Shown: positions 1 to 6,250 of the stretch, one piece after another
Position numbering within the stretch: the stretch's first letter is position 1
Layout: the number at the start of each line of letters is the position of its first letter
NCBI GenBank assembly: GCA_027482985.1
Contig: JAIXVO010000228.1
Span: 1-6,331 of the forward strand
Source of the DNA: Cyanobacteriota bacterium
GTDB taxonomy: Bacteria > Cyanobacteriota > Cyanobacteriia > Leptolyngbyales > Leptolyngbyaceae
Direction of reading: 5' to 3'
DNA length: 6,331 nt
The notes under the pieces: model-generated
What the model was told of the DNA's origin: nothing
Databases searched by the model: none
The model's input: the letters and a program-made list of their open reading frames with translations, nothing else
Made by a program: the position numbers and the translations under genes

Positions 1-63
1 AACCAACTCATTTTTCATGCCTGTTATTTCTTGGTCTGCGTCGATTCTCAGATTTCCTGCAAA

Positions 64-70
64 AGAAGGT
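64..70 (+). promoter_or_regulatory. Ribosome binding site of nirA
   Basis: AGAAGGT lies four bases before the ATG at 75 and is a close match to the AAGGAGGT consensus. It fixes the nirA start. The remaining 63 bases upstream contain no GTA-N8-TAC site for the nitrogen regulator NtcA and no convincing -10 box, so the operon promoter probably lies before the window. Confidence 0.7.
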
Positions 71-74
71 CAGC

Positions 75-1673
75 ATGACAAGCACTGTTCCCGCCGCCGC
101 CAGTCTCAATAAGTTTGAAAAGTTAAAGGCGGAAAAAGATGGATTAAAAGTTAAGGCAGAGCTTGAACACTTTGCTCAGATTGGTTGGGAGGCGATCGAT
201 GAGACCGATCGCGACCATCGGCTGAAATGGGTGGGGGTGTTTTTTCGTCCCGTGACACCGGGCAAGTTCATGATGCGCTTGCGGATTCCCAATGGGGTGC
301 TGCGGAGTGCGCAACTGCGGACTTTAGCCAGCATTGTGCAACGGTATGGGGATGATGGTTGTGCTGATATCACCACCCGTCAAAACCTGCAATTGCGCGG
401 CATTCGGATTGAAGATCTGCCAGAAATTTTTCGCCAGTTGGAAGCAGTGCAACTGACCAGTGTGCAATCGGGCATGGATAATGTCCGCAACATTACCGGA
501 TCGCCCGTGGCGGGCATTGATGCCAACGAACTGATGGATACCCGCGAGCTGTGTAATCAGGTGCAAGACTTGATTACTGCCAACGGTCAGGGGAATGCTC
601 AATTCAGCAACTTGCCACGCAAATTCAATATCGCGATCGCGGGTTGCCGGGATAATTCAGTCCATGCTGAAATCAACGACATCGCCTTTGTGCCTGCTTA
701 TAAAGAGGGGGTGTTGGGGTTCAATGTGTTGGTGGGTGGCTTTTTCTCCGCCAAACGGTGCGCCGCGGCGATCCCGATGGATGTTTGGGTGGCTCCCACT
801 GAAGTCGTTGCCCTGTGCGAAGCGATCCTGATCGTTTATCGGGACAATGGGTTGCGGGCGAATCGCCAGAAAGCCCGTCTCATGTGGCTGCTGGATGAAT
901 GGGGCGTACCCCGGTTCCGGCAAGCGGTCGAACAACAATTGGGCGCACCCCTGGCTACCGCTGCCCCCGAAGATGAATTTTGCTGGGACAAACGGGATCA
1001 CATTGGGGTATATGAGCAGCAGCAAGCAGGGTTTCACTATGTTGGGTTACACATTCCCGTGGGGCGGTTGCACGCGACGGATATGTTTGACCTGGCGCGG
1101 ATTGCAGAAGTGTATGGCAACGGTGAGTTACGCCTGACGGTGGAACAAAACGTGATCATCCCCTATGTCCCTGCTACCCGCTTGCCCCTCTTGTTGCAAG
1201 AAGCTTTGCTGGAACGCTTCTCCACCGCTCCCTCCGCGTTGGTGCGATCGCTCGTCTCCTGCACTGGCGCACAGTTCTGCAACTTTGCGTTGGTCGAAAC
1301 CAAAAATCGTGCATTGGCTTTGGCAAAAGAGCTGGATCAAGAGCTGATTTGCCCCCACCCCGTGCGCATCCACTGGACGGGGTGCCCCAATTCCTGCGGT
1401 CAGCCCCAGGTTGCTGATATCGGCTTAATGGGCACCAAAACCCGCAAAGACGGTAAAGCCGTCGATGGTGTGGATCTGTACATGGGTGGGAAGGTCGGTC
1501 AGGATGCTGAGTTGGGCACCTGTGTCCAAAAAGGCATTCCTTGCACCGACCTGAAGCCAATTCTCCGAGATCTGCTGATTCAAACCTTTGGGGCGCAACC
1601 CCGCCACCCAGAATCAACAGAGTTTGCATCCCCAGCGGCATCAGGACTGCAAATCACTGCCGACGATGCCTAG
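75..1673 (+). CDS. nirA: Ferredoxin-nitrite reductase NirA
   Basis: This cytoplasmic enzyme performs the six-electron reduction of nitrite to ammonium using reduced ferredoxin, the last step of nitrate assimilation. The 532-residue protein shows the duplicated nitrite/sulfite reductase fold: a ferredoxin-like half domain at about 55-122, a first siroheme domain at about 130-285, a second half domain at about 313-380, and the cluster-binding domain at about 390-510. The [4Fe-4S]-siroheme cysteines are visible as C396 and C402 (CTGAQFC) and C437 and C441 (GCPNSCG). Their spacing of 6, 35 and 4 equals that of spinach nitrite reductase. R68, R138, K183 and N185 keep the spacing of the spinach active-site residues R109, R179, K224 and N226 (numbers from memory). 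The Asn after LPRKF favours nitrite over sulfite reductase, which has Lys there. The start ATG has a good ribosome binding site, and LNKFEK at residue 11 begins the conserved region. A tail of about 22 residues (511-532), rich in Ser and Ala, looks unstructured. The C-terminal ferredoxin domain found in some Leptolyngbya/Plectonema NirA proteins is absent. It is the first gene seen of the operon, with nrtA 63 bases downstream. Confidence 0.97.
   Translation: MTSTVPAAASLNKFEKLKAEKDGLKVKAELEHFAQIGWEAIDETDRDHRLKWVGVFFRPVTPGKFMMRLRIPNGVLRSAQLRTLASIVQRYGDDGCADITTRQNLQLRGIRIEDLPEIFRQLEAVQLTSVQSGMDNVRNITGSPVAGIDANELMDTRELCNQVQDLITANGQGNAQFSNLPRKFNIAIAGCRDNSVHAEINDIAFVPAYKEGVLGFNVLVGGFFSAKRCAAAIPMDVWVAPTEVVALCEAILIVYRDNGLRANRQKARLMWLLDEWGVPRFRQAVEQQLGAPLATAAPEDEFCWDKRDHIGVYEQQQAGFHYVGLHIPVGRLHATDMFDLARIAEVYGNGELRLTVEQNVIIPYVPATRLPLLLQEALLERFSTAPSALVRSLVSCTGAQFCNFALVETKNRALALAKELDQELICPHPVRIHWTGCPNSCGQPQVADIGLMGTKTRKDGKAVDGVDLYMGGKVGQDAELGTCVQKGIPCTDLKPILRDLLIQTFGAQPRHPESTEFASPAASGLQITADDA
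633..640. repeat. HIP1 octamer GCGATCGC (copy 1)
   Basis: HIP1 is a palindrome that is highly over-represented in many cyanobacterial genomes, and it supports the assignment of the host. This copy encodes Ala-Ile-Ala (187-189) just after the LPRKFN motif of NirA. Confidence 0.85.
1244..1251. repeat. HIP1 octamer GCGATCGC (copy 2)
   Basis: Lies in nirA, read in another frame than copy 1 (Arg-Ser-Leu, residues 391-393), immediately before the first cluster cysteine motif. The next copy is more than 3.3 kb away. Confidence 0.85.
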
Positions 1674-1718
1674 TTCGCGTGAATCGTTCAACTGATTACT
1701 GACAACCATCACCTAGCT

Positions 1719-1724
1719 AAAGGA
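1719..1724 (+). promoter_or_regulatory. Ribosome binding site of nrtA
   Basis: AAAGGA stands 12 bases before the ATG at 1737, a slightly long but workable spacing. The rest of the 63-base nirA-nrtA gap shows no terminator and no NtcA site, which is consistent with cotranscription. Confidence 0.5.
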
Positions 1725-1736
1725 TTTAATTACCGT

Positions 1737-3083
1737 ATGTCGAACCTCTCAAGACGCAAGTTTTTGATCACCGCTGGCGCGACTGCCGCTGGCACGCTGA
1801 TCATTCATGGTTGCAGTTCCAGTTCTAATACCGCCTCGAATACGACCACCAGTGCTTCCCCTGCCGCTTCTGCTGTGAATGTGAGTGCTGCGGATACACC
1901 AGAAGTCACCAATGCAACCCTTGGTTTCATTGCCTTAACCGATAGCGCGCCGTTGATCATTGCTTTAGAAAAAGGCATGTTTGCTAAGTACGGCATGAAG
2001 GATGTCAAACTGGCGAAACAAACCTCCTGGGCGACCACGCGCGATAACTTGGTGACGGGTTCTCAGGGTGGCGGGATTGATGGGGCGCATATCCTCAGTC
2101 CCATTCCCTACCTGATGACCACCGGGAAAATCACCGATGGCAAAGAAGTGCCCATGTCCATTCTGGCTCGCCTCAACCTGGATGCTCAAGCCATCTCCAT
2201 CTCGAATGCTTACAAGGATCTCAAGTTGGGCTTAGACAGCGCCCCGATGAAGGAAGAGTTAGCCAAAGCGAAAGCGGGTGGTAAGCCCAAGCGGTTTGCG
2301 GTGACCTTCCCCGGTGGCAACCATGACCTGTTCATGCGCTACTGGTTATCGGCCGGTGGTATTGATCCCAACAAGGATGCGTCTTTGATTGTGATTCCGC
2401 CGCCACAAATGGTCGCCAACATGAAAGAAGGTCAAATGGAAGCCTTCTGTGTGGGTGAACCCTGGAATGCGCGGTTGGTGAACCAGGGGATTGGCTACAC
2501 GGCGATCAACACGGGTGAATTCTGGAACAGCCATCCTGAAAAAGCCTTCGCGATGCGGACAGATTGGGTGGATAAAAATCCCAAAGCTGCCAAAGCGCTG
2601 TTGATGGCCGTGATGGAAGCGCAACAGTGGTGTGACAAGGCCGAAAACAAAGAAGAAATGGTCAAGATTATTTCCAAGCGGGAATATCTCAAGACTGATG
2701 AGAAAGACATCCTGGGTCGCCTGCAAGGGAAATATGACTACGGCAATGGCAAAGTGGTCGAAAACAGCCCCTACGCCATGAAGTTCTGGGCGGATGGCGC
2801 GAATAGCGCTTCCTATCCTTACCAAAGTCATGACCTCTGGTTTGTGACGGAAGATATGCGGTGGGGCTACCTGCCAGAAGGGACGGATGCTAAAGCGTTG
2901 GTGAAGAAAGTCAACCGGGAAGACATCTGGCGTGAAGCGGCTAAATCCCTCAATGTGGCAGCAGCGGAAATTCCGACCAGCCCCTCACGCGGTGTAGAAA
3001 CCTTCTTTGACGGGGTGAAGTTTGATCCCGAAAATCCTGAAGCGTATCTCAAGAGCCTAAAAATCAAGGCGATGAAAGCGTAA
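1737..3083 (+). CDS. nrtA: Nitrate/nitrite-binding lipoprotein NrtA
   Basis: This is the extracytoplasmic solute-binding protein of the NrtABCD ABC importer, which captures nitrate and nitrite and presents them to NrtB. The 448-residue protein begins with a Tat-like signal, SRRKFLI at residues 5-11, followed by a hydrophobic stretch and a lipobox ending IHGC with the acyl-anchor cysteine at C26. A Ser/Thr/Ala-rich tether spans about 27-52, and the two-lobed binding domain follows from about 58 onward. By motif alignment to the Synechocystis NrtA structure (residue numbers from memory) the nitrate pocket is complete: W98 (QTSW), Q151 (LDAQAIS), H196 (GGNHDLF), G240 (CVGEPWN) and K269 (HPEKA). 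K269 argues against the bicarbonate-binding paralogue CmpA, which to my recollection carries Glu there. The neighbouring nirA agrees. The start is supported by AAAGGA upstream and by the twin-arginine motif falling at residues 6-7. A perfect inverted repeat follows the stop codon by 27 bases. The gene contains no HIP1 octamer. Confidence 0.96.
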   Translation: MSNLSRRKFLITAGATAAGTLIIHGCSSSSNTASNTTTSASPAASAVNVSAADTPEVTNATLGFIALTDSAPLIIALEKGMFAKYGMKDVKLAKQTSWATTRDNLVTGSQGGGIDGAHILSPIPYLMTTGKITDGKEVPMSILARLNLDAQAISISNAYKDLKLGLDSAPMKEELAKAKAGGKPKRFAVTFPGGNHDLFMRYWLSAGGIDPNKDASLIVIPPPQMVANMKEGQMEAFCVGEPWNARLVNQGIGYTAINTGEFWNSHPEKAFAMRTDWVDKNPKAAKALLMAVMEAQQWCDKAENKEEMVKIISKREYLKTDEKDILGRLQGKYDYGNGKVVENSPYAMKFWADGANSASYPYQSHDLWFVTEDMRWGYLPEGTDAKALVKKVNREDIWREAAKSLNVAAAEIPTSPSRGVETFFDGVKFDPENPEAYLKSLKIKAMKA

Positions 3084-3110
3084 GCTCATAGCCTGATCTG
3101 GTTTCATTCC

Positions 3111-3156
3111 GGCAAAGCAGTTGATTCGTTCATCTCCTGGAGACAACTGCTTTGCC
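3111..3156 (+). promoter_or_regulatory. Intercistronic hairpin between nrtA and nrtB
   Basis: GGCAAAGCAGTTG (3111-3123) is perfectly complementary to CAACTGCTTTGCC (3144-3156), giving a 13-bp stem around a 20-base loop. The loop holds the odd palindrome TCTCCTGGAGA (3133-3143). Only a short, interrupted T stretch follows, so this is a poor rho-independent terminator. It fits better as an mRNA 3'-end stabiliser or partial attenuator that would let nrtA, the binding protein, be made in excess over the membrane and ATPase subunits. The pairing is seen directly and the role is inferred. Confidence 0.7.
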
Positions 3157-3193
3157 CTTTCTCCTCCGCCCAACTTACTTGCAACAACACATC

Positions 3194-4021
3194 ATGGCAA
3201 CACGCACAGACATTGGGTTTCCATCCACAGTTTTGGCTCAGCTCCCTGGTTTCATTCAGAAAAATATGCGGCGGGTGATTCCTCCCATTATTGCTTTTGT
3301 GATTGCGCTGGCCTTGTGGCAACTCTTTGCCGAAGTGACGAAAACCCTACCCGGTCCCATTCAAGTGGTGCAAGATACCTGGGACCCGCTGATCATTCAG
3401 CCATTCTATTCAGAAGGGAATGACAAGGGACTGGGCTGGCAGACTTTAGCTAGTTTGCAGCGGGTTGCCATTGGCTATTCGTTTGCGGCGATTGTCGGGA
3501 TTTTGGTGGGTGTCGCGATCGGGGTCGCTCCCATTTTGTACGATGCGGTTGACCCGATGTTCCAGGTGCTCCGGACGGTGCCGCCGCTGGCCTGGTTACC
3601 GATCGCCCTGGCGATCTTCAAAGACTCTGGTCCGGCTGGGATTTTTATCATCTTTGTGACCGCAATCTGGCCGATTCTCTACAACACGGCAGTCGGCGTG
3701 CAACAAACGCCACAAGATTACAAAAACGTAGCGAAAGTCCTGCGGCTCTCCGGTCGCGAGTATTTCTTCGATATTCTGATGCCGTCCATCGTGCCCTATA
3801 TGTTCACAGGGTTGAAATTGGGAATTGGGCTAGCCTGGTTGGCGATCGTCGCTGCGGAAATGCTGCGAGGCGACACCGGGATTGGCTTCTTCATCTGGAA
3901 CTCCTACAACAGTGGTGCCATCAGCGAAGTGATTTTGGCCCTCTTCTACATCGGTGTCGTTGGCTTGTTACTGGATAAATTGGTGGGCTTCCTGTCTACC
4001 CTCGTCGGTTCTGATAAATAA
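3194..4021 (+). CDS. nrtB: Nitrate/nitrite ABC transporter permease NrtB
   Basis: This integral plasma-membrane subunit of NrtABCD is thought to form the nitrate/nitrite channel as a homodimer. The 275-residue product has hydrophobic segments at about 28-48, 91-113, 129-143, 146-168, 198-220 and 245-264, the usual layout of the BPD_transp_1 family. The loop that docks the ATPase (EAA-like loop) lies at about 178-206, with its conserved Gly at 187 in RLSGREYFFD followed by MPSIVPY. Length matches the family, which is about 275-280. I chose the ATG at 3194 (MATRTDIGF). An in-frame TTG at 3152 would add 14 residues but lies inside the stem of the intercistronic hairpin and adds nothing family-like. 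No Shine-Dalgarno sequence precedes the ATG. The CmpB, TauC and SsuC permeases are similar in sequence, so the substrate assignment rests on the neighbours. Confidence 0.95.
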   Translation: MATRTDIGFPSTVLAQLPGFIQKNMRRVIPPIIAFVIALALWQLFAEVTKTLPGPIQVVQDTWDPLIIQPFYSEGNDKGLGWQTLASLQRVAIGYSFAAIVGILVGVAIGVAPILYDAVDPMFQVLRTVPPLAWLPIALAIFKDSGPAGIFIIFVTAIWPILYNTAVGVQQTPQDYKNVAKVLRLSGREYFFDILMPSIVPYMFTGLKLGIGLAWLAIVAAEMLRGDTGIGFFIWNSYNSGAISEVILALFYIGVVGLLLDKLVGFLSTLVGSDK

Positions 4022-4082
4022 CTGGTGTCAGTCGGTCATTGTTTATAGCTCGTGCCCCGCTGCCAACTCCTGAACTCACCGA

Positions 4083-4110
4083 CCCATTACCGATTACCCA
4101 TTACCAACTA
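4083..4110 (+). repeat. Degenerate tandem heptanucleotide repeat, CCNAYTA x4
   Basis: Four consecutive heptamers read CCCATTA, CCGATTA, CCCATTA and CCAACTA, then decay into a C/T-only stretch that runs on to the nrtC start. Short tandem heptamers of this type (STRR-like) are frequent in intergenic DNA of filamentous cyanobacteria. The array occupies the 125-base nrtB-nrtC spacer. It is open in the nrtC frame (reading Pro/Thr/Leu-rich), which could mislead start prediction. I see no promoter or terminator in this spacer. Confidence 0.7.
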
Positions 4111-4146
4111 CCACCCCCTCCTCCCACCCCCTACTCCTCTTTACCT

Positions 4147-6153
4147 ATGTCTTTCTTTCTTGAAGTTGATCACATCGATCGCGTATTTGACCTCGAAGGC
4201 GGCGGTCAATATGTGGCGCTCAAAAACATCGATTTGAAAATCCGCCAGGGTGAATTTGTTTCGCTGATTGGTCACTCAGGTTGTGGTAAATCCACCTTGC
4301 TCAACATCATTGCGGGCCTGGATCAACCGACGAATGGTGGGGTGGTGCTGGAAGGGAGAGAAGTGACCCAACCGGGACCCGATCGCATGGTAGTGTTCCA
4401 AAACTATTCCTTGCTGCCCTGGTTGACGGTGTATCAGAACATCGAATTGGCGGTCAAAAAGGTGATGAAGAACTTGCCCCCGGCGGAGCGGGAGAGCATT
4501 ATTCAGCACCACATTGATCTGGTGGGCTTGCGGCATGCGCTCCACAAGAAGCCAAATGAGTTGTCGGGGGGGATGAAGCAACGGGTGGCGATCGCCCGTG
4601 CGCTGGCAATTCGGCCCCGGTTACTGTTGCTGGATGAACCGCTGGGCGCACTGGATGCCTTGACGCGGGGTAATTTGCAAGAGCAGTTGATGCGAATTTG
4701 TGAAGAAAGCCAGATCACGTCCGTCATGGTGACGCATGATGTGGATGAAGCGCTGCTGCTGTCCGATCGCATCGTGATGATGACGAATGGACCGGAAGCG
4801 CAAATTGGGCAAATCCTGGAAGTCAATATTCCTCACCCCCGCCACAAATTAGAAGTGGTGAATCATCCCAGCTATTACGCCTTGCGGAATGAAATTGTTT
4901 ACTTCTTGAATCAACAGAAGCGCGAGAAGAAACGCAAGTCGAAGAAAGCCGCGGCGATCGCCCGACATGGGTTGGAAAAAGTCAATTTGGACATTGGCTT
5001 TGTGCCGCTGACGGACTGTGCGCCGCTGGTGGTCGCCAAAGAAATGGGCTTCTTTGCCAAACATGGGTTAGAAGCAGTGACGCTTTCTCGCGAACCGAGT
5101 TGGAAAGCAATTCTGGAAGGGGTCGCGTCGAAACGCCTGGATGCGGCGCAAATGGTGGCCGGGATGCCGCCTGCCATGACCCTGGGCTTTGGGGGCAATC
5201 CCCCCCTGCCGATGGTGACTTCCCTCGTCCTCAGTCGGAATGGGAATGCCATCACGTTGGATAAGGATTTATTCAATGCGGGGGTGCGATCGCTGGAGGA
5301 TTTCGCCAGCTTGATCAAACAAACCAGCGATCGCTCCCACACCTTAGGGATTGTGCATCCCACTTCCATGCACAACTTAATGTTGCGGTACTGGCTGGCA
5401 GCAGGCGGCATTGACCCCGATCAAGAAGTCAACCTGACGGTGATTCCCCCAGCACAAATGCTCGCTAACTTGATTTCCAATAACATCGACGGCTACTGCG
5501 CTGGCGACCCCTGGAACTCGCGGGCAGTACACGAAGGGGAAGGCGTAATTGTCGCCACCGACCTGGATATTTGGGCCGGACACCCCGAAAAAGTCTTGGG
5601 GATGCAGGAAGAGTGGGCGAATCAACACCCCCAGACTCATCTGGCATTAGTGAAAGCGCTCCTGGAAGCGTGTGAATATTGCGACGATCGCCGCAATCGG
5701 CAAGAAGTGCTGGATCTCCTCTGTCGGCCTGAGTATGTCGGTTTGGCACCGGAATATACCCGTCCTGGTTTCATCGACGCCTATAACTATGGGATGGGTG
5801 AAGATCCCCGCAGTTTGTTGCGCTTCAACCAGTTCTACGTCGATCGCAGCAATTATCCCCAACCGTCTGAAAGTCTGTGGATTTTGACCCAATTGGCTCG
5901 CTGGGGTATCACCCCCTTCCCGAAAAACTGGGTGGAAGTGTTACAGCGGACTCATCGCCTGGATGTCTTCCGGGAGGCGGCGCAGCAAGTGGGGATGCCG
6001 TCCATTGAACCCGATCGCAAAGCGTTCCAATTGTTTGACGAACGTGTCTTCAACCCCGATGACCCGATCGCCTACCTCAATAGCTTTGACCTGCACGGCA
6101 CCATCCGGATCGAAGAAATTGATCTCGATCAGGTCGCAACGGTAGCCGCTTAG
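4147..6153 (+). CDS. nrtC: NrtC: nitrate transporter ATPase fused to an NrtA-like regulatory domain
   Basis: This peripheral ATPase subunit of NrtABCD pairs with NrtD. The 668-residue protein has two parts. Residues 1-250 are an ABC ATPase: Walker A GHSGCGKST (42-50), Q-loop Q85 in VVFQNYSLLPW, signature LSGGMKQR (139-146), Walker B LLLLDEP (159-165), D-loop GALD (167-170) and H-loop H197. All are intact, so it should hydrolyse ATP. A strongly basic linker (258-267) leads to an NrtA-like solute-binding domain from about 277 to 650 that lacks any signal peptide and so must stay in the cytoplasm. In Synechococcus elongatus this domain mediates inhibition of nitrate uptake by ammonium. Aligned to NrtA, its pocket has W319, N367 (Gln in NrtA), H409, G453 and K482. 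The start is set at ATG 4147 because MSFFLEVDHI opens the ATPase fold directly. An in-frame TTG at 4039 would only translate the repeat spacer. No Shine-Dalgarno site precedes 4147. CmpC has the same fusion architecture, but gene context and the K482-type lysine favour NrtC. Confidence 0.96.
   Translation: MSFFLEVDHIDRVFDLEGGGQYVALKNIDLKIRQGEFVSLIGHSGCGKSTLLNIIAGLDQPTNGGVVLEGREVTQPGPDRMVVFQNYSLLPWLTVYQNIELAVKKVMKNLPPAERESIIQHHIDLVGLRHALHKKPNELSGGMKQRVAIARALAIRPRLLLLDEPLGALDALTRGNLQEQLMRICEESQITSVMVTHDVDEALLLSDRIVMMTNGPEAQIGQILEVNIPHPRHKLEVVNHPSYYALRNEIVYFLNQQKREKKRKSKKAAAIARHGLEKVNLDIGFVPLTDCAPLVVAKEMGFFAKHGLEAVTLSREPSWKAILEGVASKRLDAAQMVAGMPPAMTLGFGGNPPLPMVTSLVLSRNGNAITLDKDLFNAGVRSLEDFASLIKQTSDRSHTLGIVHPTSMHNLMLRYWLAAGGIDPDQEVNLTVIPPAQMLANLISNNIDGYCAGDPWNSRAVHEGEGVIVATDLDIWAGHPEKVLGMQEEWANQHPQTHLALVKALLEACEYCDDRRNRQEVLDLLCRPEYVGLAPEYTRPGFIDAYNYGMGEDPRSLLRFNQFYVDRSNYPQPSESLWILTQLARWGITPFPKNWVEVLQRTHRLDVFREAAQQVGMPSIEPDRKAFQLFDERVFNPDDPIAYLNSFDLHGTIRIEEIDLDQVATVAA
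4588..4595. repeat. HIP1 octamer GCGATCGC (copy 3)
   Basis: In nrtC, in the extended form GGCGATCGCC, encoding Ala-Ile-Ala (148-150) just after the ABC signature motif. Confidence 0.85.
4954..4961. repeat. HIP1 octamer GCGATCGC (copy 4)
   Basis: Again the extended form GGCGATCGCC encoding Ala-Ile-Ala (270-272), located at the junction between the basic linker and the regulatory domain of NrtC. Confidence 0.85.
5286..5293. repeat. HIP1 octamer GCGATCGC (copy 5)
   Basis: In the NrtC regulatory domain, encoding Arg-Ser-Leu (381-383). Only 33 bases separate it from copy 6. Confidence 0.85.
5327..5334. repeat. HIP1 octamer GCGATCGC (copy 6)
   Basis: In the NrtC regulatory domain, spanning codons 394-396 (Ser-Asp-Arg). 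It uses the third possible reading frame, so all three frames are represented among the six copies. Confidence 0.85.
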
Positions 6154-6161
6154 ACAAAGCT

Positions 6162-6178
6162 CTGCTCCGGAAGGGCAG
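6162..6178 (+). promoter_or_regulatory. Weak hairpin in the nrtC-nrtD spacer
   Basis: CTGCTC (6162-6167) can pair with GGGCAG (6173-6178) through six pairs, one a G-U wobble, around a five-base loop. It starts eight bases after the nrtC stop and has no T-run. It may be chance. The rest of the 97-base spacer is C/T-rich and shows no promoter. Confidence 0.25.
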
Positions 6179-6250
6179 TACAACGGAAAGGCGCGCCCCC
6201 CAGAAGTATTTCCCTCCCCTCGTTCCAGTCTTCTCTTCCTGACTCTATTC

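Noticed and set aside
1..74. NtcA-activated promoter upstream of nirA
   Set aside because: No GTA-N8-TAC site or matching -10 box is present in these bases, so the promoter presumably lies before the window.
657..1037. Reverse-strand open frames of 60-166 codons within nirA, nrtA and nrtC, for example 657-1037 and 4911-5411
   Set aside because: They lie opposite strongly conserved genes, have no family-like motifs, and are expected by chance in GC-balanced coding DNA.
1680..1690. Small inverted repeat TGAA-TCG-TTCA after nirA
   Set aside because: A four-base stem is too short to support as an operator or terminator.
3144..3165. Rho-independent terminator after nrtA
   Set aside because: The stem is strong, but the loop is long and the following CTTTCTCC is not a proper T-run. 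nrtB also follows closely in the same direction, so full termination is unlikely.
3152..3193. Longer NrtB starting at an in-frame TTG at 3152
   Set aside because: The added 14 residues are not family-like, the codon lies within the stem of the hairpin, and ATG 3194 gives the usual NrtB length. GGAG nine bases upstream keeps it as a minor possibility.
4039..4146. Longer NrtC starting at an in-frame TTG at 4039
   Set aside because: The extra 36 residues merely translate the heptamer and pyrimidine spacer, and the ATPase fold begins right after ATG 4147.
1737..6153. Bicarbonate transporter CmpABC instead of NrtABC
   Set aside because: The adjacent nirA and the lysine in the HPEK motif of both NrtA and the NrtC domain point to nitrate/nitrite. 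CmpA, as I recall, has Glu there as part of a calcium site.
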